A DNA stretch of 12,348 nucleotides from Pseudomonadota bacterium (GTDB lineage: Bacteria; Pseudomonadota; Gammaproteobacteria; Xanthomonadales; Xanthomonadaceae): positions 1 through 12,348 of the forward strand of contig JAEWNA010000075.1 of the NCBI GenBank assembly GCA_023392975.1. Direction: 5' to 3'. A program made the position numbers and the translations under genes. Shown here piece after piece: positions 1-7,774 of the stretch (positions are counted from its first letter, which is position 1; each line of letters begins with the position of its first letter). Under the pieces are notes generated by a model, which was given only the letters and a program-made list of their open reading frames with translations, was not told the origin of the DNA and did not search any database.

Positions 1-1
1 C

Positions 2-862
2 GGCGTGTTCGAAGGCTTCTTCTCGGGCTTCGGCCATGGCCACGTGGCCAGCGCGGCGCTGGTACTGCTGGTCGCTTTCGTGCTGGTGCTGCGGATGTTC
101 TCGATCGGCATCGCGCTGCTGAACTACGCGGGTTTCCGGCTGGAGGAACACGGCCGCCGCCTCACCCTGGAACGCGGCCTGTTCACCCGGCTGCGCACCA
201 GCACGCCGCGCCGGCGCATCCAGTCCTGGATCCTGCACGAAGGCATGCTGCATCGCTGGTTCGGCCGGCGCACGCTGGAAGTCGGTACCGCGGTGCTGGA
301 GAACGGATCGCGCCACCACCATCCGCGCTCGCTGCGCGAACTGGCGCCGGTGGCGACGCCCGAGCGCTGCGACGCGCTGATCCGCCACCTCGCGCCGCAG
401 CTGCACTGGCCGCCGGCCGAATGGCAGCCGCTGCACCGGCTGACGTTCTGGCGCCTGTTCCTGCCGCAACTGCTGCTGGCGTCGGTGATCGGCGCCGTCG
501 CATGGTGGCGGCTGGGCAAGCTGGGCCTGATCTTCGTCGCGCTGTGGGTGCCGTGGATCGCCTACATCGCCTGGCAGAACGCGCGCCACGCCGGCTACGC
601 GGCGGACGATCGCCTCGTCGCCGTGCGCGGCGGCTGGTGGACCCGCGAATGGCGTTTCGCCGAGATCGGCAAGCTGCAGGCGATCCGCTGGGGCCAGACG
701 CCGGTCGACCGCATGCTCGGCATGGCCCGGCTGCTGCTGGACACCGCCGGAGGCAACGCGATGGAGAAACCGCTGCAGCTGCGCTTCCTGCCCGAGGCCG
801 ATGCCCGCGCGCTGTTCGAACGCCTGTCCGGCGCGCAGCGGCGGCAATCGTTGCGGTGGTGA
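2..862 (+). CDS. PH domain-containing membrane protein (YdbT-like), C-terminal part
   Basis: This is a partial gene: the frame is open at the left edge, and the first possible start (GTG at 5) lies where the family has long upstream sequence, so I read the start as outside the window. Numbering from that GTG, the visible 285 residues hold one hydrophobic stretch (about 16-40), a bacterial PH (bPH2) domain (about 43-130, with GFRLEEHGRRLTLERGLF and a PRRRIQS segment typical of the family), two further membrane stretches (about 152-170 and 173-190) and a second bPH2 domain (about 197-278, ending near LLLDTAGG and LPEADARALFERL). YdbT/YdbS-type proteins are inner-membrane proteins of roughly 490-500 residues with repeated bPH2 domains. 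Their biochemical role is not established, although Bacillus relatives are linked to bacteriocin resistance. It ends 19 bases before a REP doublet and converges on the next gene. I am confident of the family, not of the function. Confidence 0.82.
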   Translation, partial: GVFEGFFSGFGHGHVASAALVLLVAFVLVLRMFSIGIALLNYAGFRLEEHGRRLTLERGLFTRLRTSTPRRRIQSWILHEGMLHRWFGRRTLEVGTAVLENGSRHHHPRSLRELAPVATPERCDALIRHLAPQLHWPPAEWQPLHRLTFWRLFLPQLLLASVIGAVAWWRLGKLGLIFVALWVPWIAYIAWQNARHAGYAADDRLVAVRGGWWTREWRFAEIGKLQAIRWGQTPVDRMLGMARLLLDTAGGNAMEKPLQLRFLPEADARALFERLSGAQRRQSLRW

Positions 863-880
863 AGCGGCGCTTTCCGATTT

Positions 881-957
881 TTGTAGGAGCGACGTGAGTC
901 GCGACGAAAAGAGAAAAGCCCCGCCGCAGGTGGTCGCGACTCACGTCGCTCCTACAA
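881..957. repeat. REP doublet (REPIN), GTAG type, perfect 25-base arms
   Basis: Arms 881-905 and 933-957 are perfect reverse complements (25 of 25) around a 27-base spacer. Each arm is itself a REP unit: a GTAG head (883-886; CTAC at 952-955 on the other side), then a hairpin GCGAC-GTGA-GTCGC (889-902 in the left arm), then GAC. The loop GTGA fits the GNRA tetraloop rule as RNA. GTAG-headed REPs in inverted pairs are known in Xanthomonadales and Pseudomonas, where RAYT transposases are thought to mobilise them; no RAYT gene is in this window. It lies between the ends of two convergent genes, so transcripts entering from either side would form a long stem. It may therefore limit read-through or protect 3' ends, but that is inference. 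A copy with the same sequence lies at 9678-9738. Confidence 0.93.
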
Positions 958-970
958 TAAAAGCGCAACG

Positions 971-2023
971 TCAGCCCAGTCCCCAATACCCCAGTTTCGA
1001 CCGGATCTGCAACGCGCGGACGTGGCCGCCCAGCGGCTTGCCGCGCAGGCGGCCGAGGCGGCCTGCGAGCAGGTCTTCGGTCGCCGCGATGACGCGTTCG
1101 GACGAGTGCCCATCGCGGTATGGATGGATGGCGTCGGCGTAGGCGATGATCGCGGCTTGCAGTTCCGGCGTCGGCGCGAACGCATGGTCGAGCATCTCCG
1201 GCAGCCGCGTCGGGTCGTCGAAATCGAGCATGTGCGGCTTCGGCGCGCGGTTGCGCAGGGTGACGACCGGCTTGTGCTGGACCACGAATTCGGAGACCAC
1301 CGACGTGGTGTCGGCCACCAGCACGTCGGCGGCGCGCTGCGCGGCCATCAGCTGCTCGGTCTCGACGAAGGCGGCGTTCGGGCCGGCGAGGGCGCGGTAG
1401 CGGTCGAACAGCTCGGGCGCGCACTTCGGATGCAGGGTCAGCAGCCAGTAGCGCTCGCCGCGCGCGACCTCGGCGGCGATCGCGTCGAACAGGTGCGGCG
1501 CGGCGCTCAATCGCTCGGTGAAGGTCGAGGCGAACAGGACCGTCGGGCGGCCGTTCGCCGGCGCGCGCAGCGCGGCCGAGGCACCATGATCGTCGCGGAA
1601 CAGCGGATCGAGCTTCGGCCAGCCGGTCTCGACCACCGCGAAGTGCGGATGCCGGGCGGCGATCTCGCGGAACGGGCCGGTCGTCGCCGGGCCCTGCGTG
1701 CAGTAGAGATCGAACAGGCCACGCACGCGGAAATGGCCGCGGGCGGCGTCGCGCTTCTCGACGTTGAAGCCGTGGAAGAGCTGCACCTTCGGCCCGGTCA
1801 GGAAGGTCGGCACCCAGTTCGCCGCGCTGAACACCGCCCGGGGTCGCAGCGCCACCGCCTCGCGCAGGCTTATCATGCGGACCGGGTCCGGCAGGCGCGC
1901 GCCGGCGGCGCCGTCCGCGAACCAGGCGTGCACGCCGTGGCCCGCCGCCTGCAGCGCATCGGCCAGCGGCTGCAGGATCGGCAGCGCATACCGCTCGGTC
2001 GCGAACAACAGGTATTCCGCCAT
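971..2023 (-). CDS. CDP-glycerol glycerophosphotransferase family protein (TagB/TagF-like)
   Basis: The 350-residue protein matches the Glyphos_transf fold (GT-B-like), which in Gram-positives adds glycerol- or ribitol-phosphate to teichoic acids. In order it shows an N-terminal Rossmann-like half (MAEYLLFATERYALPI, to about 75), an HG motif at 84-85 (QLFHGF), a GWPKLDPLF segment at 134-142 resembling the family's GYPRNDxLF, a second half starting VLFASTFTERL (162-172), LTLHPK with the HP pair at 198-199, and DVLVADTTSVVSEF (233-246) like the family's DVLITDYSSxxxD. I chose the ATG at 2021-2023 because a GAGG Shine-Dalgarno sits 8 bases upstream and the fold begins there; the open frame continues upstream but only across the divergent gene. 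In Gram-negatives such proteins occur in LPS or capsule loci and may add a polyol phosphate. The donor and acceptor here cannot be read. Its stop is 13 bases from a REP doublet. Confidence 0.82.
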   Translation of the reverse strand: MAEYLLFATERYALPILQPLADALQAAGHGVHAWFADGAAGARLPDPVRMISLREAVALRPRAVFSAANWVPTFLTGPKVQLFHGFNVEKRDAARGHFRVRGLFDLYCTQGPATTGPFREIAARHPHFAVVETGWPKLDPLFRDDHGASAALRAPANGRPTVLFASTFTERLSAAPHLFDAIAAEVARGERYWLLTLHPKCAPELFDRYRALAGPNAAFVETEQLMAAQRAADVLVADTTSVVSEFVVQHKPVVTLRNRAPKPHMLDFDDPTRLPEMLDHAFAPTPELQAAIIAYADAIHPYRDGHSSERVIAATEDLLAGRLGRLRGKPLGGHVRALQIRSKLGYWGLG

Positions 2024-2031
2024 CGCCACGT

Positions 2032-2035
2032 CCTC
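2032..2035 (-). promoter_or_regulatory. Shine-Dalgarno deciding the start of the glycerophosphotransferase-like gene
   Basis: On the minus strand the sequence reads GAAGGCGAGGACGTGGCG and then ATG. The GAGG lies 8 bases from the start codon. It occupies part of the 25 bases that separate this start from the divergent GTG at 2049, so this short gap holds a ribosome binding site for one gene and no visible promoter for either. Confidence 0.7.
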
Positions 2036-2048
2036 GCCTTCGTCCGCC

Positions 2049-2810
2049 GTGCCCGTCTCGGCCGTGATTATCGCCTTCAACGAGGCCGACCGCATCGGCG
2101 ACTGCCTGGCGTCGCTGGCGTTCTGCGACGACATCGTGGTGGTCGACTCCGGTTCGACCGACGGCACCCGGGCGCTGTGCGAGGCGGCCGGCGCACGGGT
2201 GTTCGAGCGCGCCTTCACCGGATTCCGCAGCCAGAAGCAGTTCGCGGTCGAGCAGGCCGCGCACGACTGGGTGCTGTGCCTGGACGCCGACGAGCGCGTG
2301 GGCCCCGAGCTGAAGGCGGCGATCCTCGCCGCACGCGACCGCGGTTTCGAAGGCGTCGCCGGCTACCGCTTTGCGCGGCTGAGCGAGTACTTCGGCCGCT
2401 TCCTGCGCCGCGGCAACGCCTATCCGGATCGCGTACTGCGGCTGTTCGACCGTCGTCGCGGTGGCTGGCGCGGCAATCGCGAGATCCACGAGGCCGCGAG
2501 CGTCGACGGCACGGTGAAGACGCTGCCGGGCGACCTGATCCACTACCCGTACCGCTCGCTGATGCAGCAATTGCAGAAGACCGAACGCTACGCGCGGATG
2601 ATGGCCGAGCACGAATTCGCCCGCGGCAAGCGCGCGTCGCTCGGCAAGCTGATCCTGTCGCCGGCGTGGCGGTTCTGGCGCGGCTACGTGTTCCGACTGG
2701 GCTTCCTCGAAGGCTGGCACGGCCTGGTCTACGCCTACGTCCGCGCCAACTATGTGCGCCAGAAGACGATCATGCTGTGGATGCTGGAGCGCGGGCAGAA
2801 GGTGGAGTGA
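2049..2810 (+). CDS. WaaE/KdtX-like LPS-core family 2 glycosyltransferase
   Basis: This is a 253-residue GT2 (GT-A fold) protein of the group that includes WaaE, the beta-1,4-glucosyltransferase of the LPS inner core. It opens MPVSAVIIAFNEADRIGDCL, followed by DSGSTDGT at 33-40 (nucleotide-binding loop), WVLCLDADE at 74-82 (the DxD-type metal and nucleotide site), AGYRFARLSEYFGRFLR around 104-120, then REIHE at 144-148 and a basic, aromatic C-terminus (PAWRFWRGYVFRLGF, 205-219) that suggests membrane association. Length matches the family. The GTG at 2049 is preferred: the upstream in-frame sequence (back to an ATG at 1764) is antisense to the neighbouring gene and shows no glycosyltransferase character. 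There is no clear Shine-Dalgarno. It likely acts at the cytoplasmic face on lipid A-core. The exact sugar is not readable; WaaE itself uses UDP-glucose. Confidence 0.87.
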   Translation: MPVSAVIIAFNEADRIGDCLASLAFCDDIVVVDSGSTDGTRALCEAAGARVFERAFTGFRSQKQFAVEQAAHDWVLCLDADERVGPELKAAILAARDRGFEGVAGYRFARLSEYFGRFLRRGNAYPDRVLRLFDRRRGGWRGNREIHEAASVDGTVKTLPGDLIHYPYRSLMQQLQKTERYARMMAEHEFARGKRASLGKLILSPAWRFWRGYVFRLGFLEGWHGLVYAYVRANYVRQKTIMLWMLERGQKVE

Positions 2811-2860
2811 ACACGGTCGCGCTTGTGCGAAGCCGGCGCGATCCACACCTAGTACAGTCC

Positions 2861-2933
2861 GTCATCCTCGCGCAAGCGAGAACCCAATGTTCAGCGGCGA
2901 TCATGCGTGGGTCCCCGCTTGCGCGAGGATGAC
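2861..2933. repeat. Inverted repeat of the GTCATCCTCGCGCAAGCGAG family
   Basis: Arms 2861-2886 and 2908-2933 are reverse complements at 24 of 26 positions, around a 21-base centre. Each arm can also fold alone: CTCGC (2867-2871), loop GCAA (2872-2875), GCGAG (2876-2880). The right arm repeats this with one G-U pair. GCAA is a GNRA loop. Elements starting GTCATyCyCGCG are dispersed through many proteobacterial genomes. This one sits in the 190-base gap between the WaaE-like gene and selO, both on the plus strand, where it could act as a transcription barrier, though no T-run follows. It is unrelated in sequence to the GTAG/GTGG REPs in this window. The rest of the gap (2811-2860 and 2934-3000) shows nothing I can name. 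Confidence 0.88.
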
Positions 2934-3000
2934 CGGGCTTTTCGAGCGCGGCTGATTCCGCGTTCGACGATACACGCCCCTTCGCAACCGACACTCCCGC

Positions 3001-4557
3001 ATGCTCGACACTCTGACCTTCGACAACCGCCTCCTCGCCGAACTTCCCGGCGATCCCGAATCCGGCCCGCGCCGGCGCGAGGTGCGCGGGGCGGTGTGGT
3101 CGCGGGTCGCGCCGACGCCGGTCGCGGCGCCGCGCACGCTGGCGGTGTCGCGCGAGATGGCGGAGACGCTGAGCTTCAGCGAGGCGGACACCACGTCGGA
3201 CACCTTCGCGCAGGTGTTCGCCGGCAACGCCCTGCTGCCGGGCATGGACCCGTTCGCGACCAACTACGGCGGCCACCAGTTCGGCAACTGGGCCGGGCAG
3301 CTCGGCGACGGCCGCGCGATCAGCCTCGGCGAAGCGGTGAACCCCGCCGGCAAACGCTTCGAACTGCAGCTCAAGGGCGCAGGGCCCACGCCGTACGCCC
3401 GGTTCGCCGACGGCCGCGCAGTGCTGCGCTCGTCGATCCGCGAATTCCTGTGCAGCGAGGCCATGCACCACCTCGGCGTGCCGACGACGCGCGCGCTGTC
3501 GCTGGTCGCCACCGGCGAGGACGTGGTCCGCGACATGTTCTACGACGGCCATCCGAAGCCGGAACCCGGCGCGGTGGTGTGCCGGGTCGCGCCGTCGTTC
3601 CTGCGCTTCGGCCACTTCGAACTGCCGGCGTCGCGCGGCGAGACCGAGCTGCTGCGCGCGCTCGCCGACTTCGCCATCCGCCGCGATTTCCCGCATCTGC
3701 GCGGCGAGGGCGAGTCGCTGTACGGCGACTGGTTCGTGGAGATCTGCACGCGCACCGCGCGGCTGGCCGCCGAATGGATGCGCGTCGGCTTCGTCCACGG
3801 CGTGCTCAACACTGACAACATGTCCGTGCTCGGGCTGACCATCGACTACGGTCCGTACGGCTGGATCGACGCCTACGATCCCGACTGGACGCCCAACACC
3901 ACCGACGCCGGCGGCCGCCGCTACCGCTTCGGCTGGCAGCCGGCGATCGCGCGCTGGAACCTGATGCGCCTCGCGCAGGCGCTGTCGCCGCTCTTCGGCG
4001 ATGCCGCGCCGCTGGCGGCCGGCATCGACGCGTTCGGCGCCGCCTACGCCGAGGCCGACCGCGACACCACTGCGCGCAAGCTCGGTGTGGCCGAGTGCCG
4101 CGACGACGACGTCGCGCTGGTCCGCGACCTGCACGCGCTGATGCACGCGGCCGAGATCGACATGACGCTATGGTTCCGCGGCCTGCGGGATCTGGTCGGC
4201 GACGATCCCGCGCCGCTCGAAGCCGCGTTCTACGATCCGGCGAAACGCGCCGCGCACGACGCCGACCTGCGCGCCTGGCTCGCGCGCTACGCGGCGCGTG
4301 TGGCCGACGATCCCCTGCCGCCCGATGTGCGTCGCGAACGCATGCGCCTGGCCAATCCGAAGTTCGTGCCGCGGAACTACCTCGCGCAGCAGGCCATCGA
4401 TCGCGCCGAGGCGGGTGATGTTTCAGCCATCAGCGAACTGCTGGAGGCGATGCGCCGGCCCTACGACGACCGTCCCGAGCGAGCGGCGTTCTGTGGCAAG
4501 CGGCCGGACTGGGCGCGGGATCGTCCGGGCTGTTCGGCGTTATCCTGCAGTTCCTGA
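3001..4557 (+). CDS. selO: SelO (YdiU) protein adenylyltransferase
   Basis: The 518-residue protein is SelO, a pseudokinase-fold enzyme that transfers AMP from ATP to Ser, Thr or Tyr of proteins, with a role in oxidative stress in E. coli. Visible landmarks are the NYGGHQFGNWAGQLGDGRA block (88-106), ELQLKGAGPTPYARFADGRA (121-140) with the nucleotide-binding Lys 125, the VRDMFYDGHP segment (176-185) with Arg 177, the catalytic-loop equivalent HGVLNTDNMSVLGL (266-279; D272, N273) and IDYGPYGW (281-288; D282 of the DFG-like metal site). The C-terminus ends SCSS, placing Cys 516 third from the end, the position that is selenocysteine in animal SelO and Cys476 in E. coli. The site aligned by eye with the E. 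coli redox partner Cys272 reads DWTPN here, so that partner appears absent. The start fits the family's N-terminus; there is no Shine-Dalgarno. The 143 bases to the next gene hold nothing certain. Confidence 0.96.
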   Translation: MLDTLTFDNRLLAELPGDPESGPRRREVRGAVWSRVAPTPVAAPRTLAVSREMAETLSFSEADTTSDTFAQVFAGNALLPGMDPFATNYGGHQFGNWAGQLGDGRAISLGEAVNPAGKRFELQLKGAGPTPYARFADGRAVLRSSIREFLCSEAMHHLGVPTTRALSLVATGEDVVRDMFYDGHPKPEPGAVVCRVAPSFLRFGHFELPASRGETELLRALADFAIRRDFPHLRGEGESLYGDWFVEICTRTARLAAEWMRVGFVHGVLNTDNMSVLGLTIDYGPYGWIDAYDPDWTPNTTDAGGRRYRFGWQPAIARWNLMRLAQALSPLFGDAAPLAAGIDAFGAAYAEADRDTTARKLGVAECRDDDVALVRDLHALMHAAEIDMTLWFRGLRDLVGDDPAPLEAAFYDPAKRAAHDADLRAWLARYAARVADDPLPPDVRRERMRLANPKFVPRNYLAQQAIDRAEAGDVSAISELLEAMRRPYDDRPERAAFCGKRPDWARDRPGCSALSCSS

Positions 4558-4700
4558 GCCGCGCCGGGAAGCGGGCTCCGGTCGCGGTTCCGGCGCCGTT
4601 TCGAGGCTGGTCAGTGCCGGGGGCGATGACCGAAAATGGCCCACCCCCTCCACCGCGCCCGCGTTCCGATGCCGGCGCCATCACCGAGGCCTCCACCCCG

Positions 4701-5662
<962 letters not shown>

Positions 5663-5666
<4 letters not shown>

Positions 5667-6610
5667 GCGTCGTCGCGCTAACCACGGCGACCGCGTCCAC
5701 CACCTTCGCCGTCGTCGTCACCTGCTACAACTACCGCGATTTCGTGGTCGAGGCGGTCGATAGTGCGCTGGCGCAGACCCGCGCGCCGAAACAGGTCATC
5801 GTGGTCGACGACGGCTCGAAGGATGGCTCGCAGGACCTGCTGCGCGAACGCTACGGCGACGATCCGCGCGTGACCCTGCTGATGTGCGAGAACGGCGGCC
5901 AGCTGGTCGCGTTCCAGCGCGGCCTCGCCGTGGTCGATGCGGACGTGGTGTGCTTCCTTGATGCCGATGATCGCTGGGAACCGGCGCACCTGGAAAGGAT
6001 CGGCGCGCTGTACGACGCCCGCAGGGACGTCGACTTCGTGTTCAACGACATCGTGTTGTTCGGCAACGAGACGCGGACGATCGCCTTCGCGGATCGCGCG
6101 ATCGATCTTGGCTACACCGCGGTCGCCACTTACGAACTGGTGTACTGGTATGGCGCACCGACGTCGGCGCTTTCGCTGCGGACCGCGATGGCGCGTCGTT
6201 GCCTCGACCTGCCGCCGGAGATGACGAAGACCTGGCGCCTTTCCGCCGACAACTGCCTCGTCTACGGTGCCAGCCTGTTCGCCGGCCGCAAGTATTTCCT
6301 GCCCACCGGCACCGTCGGCTATCGCATCCACGGCAAGAACGGCTGGTGGTCGAACCGCGGCCACGTCGAGCGCTACCTCAACCGCCTGCGTTCGCGCGGA
6401 CTGGTGAACGAATACGCGCGCATGGCCGGCGTGTCGCCGGAATCGGTCGAGCTGGTGAAGTTCGAGTTCAAGACCAAGCCGTCACCGAGCTGGTCCGAGA
6501 TCCGTCGTTACGCCGGCCTCGCGATGCGTACCCGTGGCACCGTGTTCAAGCGTGTCGAGCGCGCGCTCAGCATCCTTGCGTACGCGCTGAAGCCCGCGCG
6601 CAAAGGCTGA
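5663..6610 (+). CDS. Family 2 glycosyltransferase
   Basis: This 315-residue GT2 protein starts in an ATGA overlap with the UDP-xylose synthase gene and has a good Shine-Dalgarno (GAGGG at 5649-5653, 9 bases before the ATG), so the two are probably translationally coupled. The GT-A fold is plain: AVVVTCYNYRDFVVEAVDSAL (16-36), VIVVDDGSKDGS (45-56), a nucleotide-binding region ending FLDADDRWEP (98-107) with the DxD-type site, and a C-terminal half with DNCLVYGASLFAG and YRIHGKNGWWS. No strong membrane segment is seen, so it is probably cytoplasmic or peripheral. The sugar and acceptor cannot be read. Placement behind a UDP-xylose synthase makes a xylosyltransferase or a transferase in the same glycan plausible, by context only. 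It is followed after 17 bases by a GT4 transferase. Confidence 0.88.
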
Positions 6611-6627
6611 GCACCTGCGCCGCCGCC

Positions 6628-7746
6628 ATGAAACTGCTGCTCACCAACTTCCACGACGGCGACGGCGGTGGCCATACGACTTACCTGATGGCGCTGGCCC
6701 GAGGCCTCGCGGACCGACACGAGGTACATCTCGCGGTCCCGCCGACCAGCCGCCTGCATCGAGAAGCGTCGCAGCTCGACGGGGTGTTCGTGCATGCGCA
6801 GCTGTATCCGAACGGGCTCGGCAAGCTGCCGCAGGCGCTGCGCGAGAAGCGCCGCCTGCGCGCCCTGCTGCGACTGCATCGGTTCGATGTGGTCCACGTC
6901 AACGGCTCGGCCGATCATCGCCTCGTGCTCGCCGCGCTGCGCGGCCTGCCGTGGCGGCCGAAGCTGGTGCTGACCAAGCACAACTCCAAGCCGATGCAGG
7001 GCTTCACGCATCGCCTGCGCGCGGCGAAGACCGACTTGGCGATCGGTGTCAGCGATGCCACGTTGCGCCAGTTGCAATCCTCGCCGTACGCGCGCTGCGC
7101 GCCGCGCAGCATCCGCAACGGCGTCGACATCGCGCACTACGCACCGTGGCCGGCCGAACGCTGCGCCGACGCGAAGCGGGCGTGGTGTCCCGACGACGCG
7201 CTGCTGCTCGGCAGCAATGCCGGCACCGCGCTGCACAAGGGCTGGATGGACCTGGTCGAGGCGCTGGCGACGCTGCCCGAGCCGCAACGCGGGCGCATTC
7301 ACGTCCTGCTCTGCGGCAAGCCGCCGGCCGAGGAACAGACCACGCGCATCGCCGCGCTCGGCCTGGCATCGCAGGTGCATTTTGCCGGCCTGCTGTCTGA
7401 CGTGCGGCCCGCCGTCGCGGCGATCGACGCCGGCTTCGTGCTGTCCTACGCCGTCGAGACCATTTCCTTCGCCTGCCGCGAAATGATGGCGATGGCCAAA
7501 CCGGTGCTGGTCAGCGACTACGCCGGCCTGCCGGAGAACATCGACGACGGCGTCGACGGCTGGATCGTCCCCGTGCGCGACCGCGACGCGATCGCCCGTG
7601 CGCTCGTGGGCTTGCTCGACGCCCGCGACCGCCTGCCCGCGATGGGCGCCGCCGCGCGCGCGAAGGCGGAGCGGGGCTTCGGCCTGCGCACCTTCGTCGA
7701 GGCCACCGAGGCGGCCTACGTGTCGCTGCTGCCGGCCGCCGGTTGA
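6628..7746 (+). CDS. Family 4 glycosyltransferase
   Basis: This is a 372-residue GT-B fold retaining glycosyltransferase. The N-terminal domain begins MKLLLTNFHDGDGGGHTTYL, with the glycine loop (11-15) that contacts the donor, followed by DVVHVNGSADHR (87-98), VLTKHNS (114-120) and the linker signature IRNGVD (162-167). The C-terminal domain has LLGSNAGTALHKGWMDLVEAL (193-213), VLLCGKPP (226-233), HFAGLLSDV (251-259) and the EX7E motif (E277 and E285) within VETISFACREMMAMAKPVLVS, followed by GLPENIDDGVDGWIV. The ATG at 6628 is where the fold begins; the frame is open further upstream only over the preceding gene. There is no close Shine-Dalgarno (AAAGG ends 21 bases upstream), so coupling to the gene before, 17 bases away, is likely. 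It is the third and last gene of the UXS operon. The acceptor is unknown. Confidence 0.88.
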   Translation: MKLLLTNFHDGDGGGHTTYLMALARGLADRHEVHLAVPPTSRLHREASQLDGVFVHAQLYPNGLGKLPQALREKRRLRALLRLHRFDVVHVNGSADHRLVLAALRGLPWRPKLVLTKHNSKPMQGFTHRLRAAKTDLAIGVSDATLRQLQSSPYARCAPRSIRNGVDIAHYAPWPAERCADAKRAWCPDDALLLGSNAGTALHKGWMDLVEALATLPEPQRGRIHVLLCGKPPAEEQTTRIAALGLASQVHFAGLLSDVRPAVAAIDAGFVLSYAVETISFACREMMAMAKPVLVSDYAGLPENIDDGVDGWIVPVRDRDAIARALVGLLDARDRLPAMGAAARAKAERGFGLRTFVEATEAAYVSLLPAAG

Positions 7747-7758
7747 ATCGCCCCTGCC

Positions 7759-7773
7759 GCGCTAAACTAGCGC
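7759..7773. repeat. Short perfect inverted repeat directly before the ABC-F start codon
   Basis: GCGCTA (7759-7764) and TAGCGC (7768-7773) are perfect complements around AAC, ending one base before the start codon. In DNA it overlaps the proposed -10 box, so it could be an operator. As RNA from the upstream operon it would be a 6-pair stem without a T-run, so a poor terminator. It may also be chance, given the base composition. Confidence 0.5.
7763..7768 (+). promoter_or_regulatory. -10 box of a probable leaderless promoter for the ABC-F gene
   Basis: TAAACT fits TAnnnT and lies exactly at -12 to -7 relative to the ATG at 7775, so transcription would start at or next to the A of the start codon. 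There is no Shine-Dalgarno between box and ATG. The box is inside a perfect inverted repeat, GCGCTA-AAC-TAGCGC (7759-7773). A TTGAAT at 7743-7748 lies 14 bases upstream, which is short for a -35 spacer, so the -35 is uncertain. Confidence 0.6.
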
Positions 7774-7774
7774 C

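Noticed and set aside
881..957. The REP doublet as a CRISPR repeat or a classical rho-independent terminator
   Set aside because: There are only two inverted units with no regular spacer series, and no T-run follows the stem on either strand.
183..2846. An 887-codon open frame on the minus strand covering several genes
   Set aside because: It runs antisense to the PH-domain and WaaE-like genes and out of frame with the glycerophosphotransferase-like gene. Its translation is Arg/Ala-rich with no recognisable domain; this is expected from third-position GC bias.
2770..4146. A 458-codon open frame on the minus strand opposite selO
   Set aside because: It covers the selO coding region and the inverted repeat, and has no recognisable domain.
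4541..4546. TATCCT at the end of selO as a possible -10 box for the UXS operon
   Set aside because: It fits TAnnnT, but I see no -35 at suitable spacing, the leader would be about 150 bases, and the bases encode the conserved end of SelO.
4614..4700. Upstream in-frame starts for the UDP-xylose synthase (ATG at 4614 and 4626)
   Set aside because: They would add a Pro/Arg-rich extension unlike the family, whose proteins begin right before the VTGGAGFLG site; the ATG at 4701 has a GAGG upstream.
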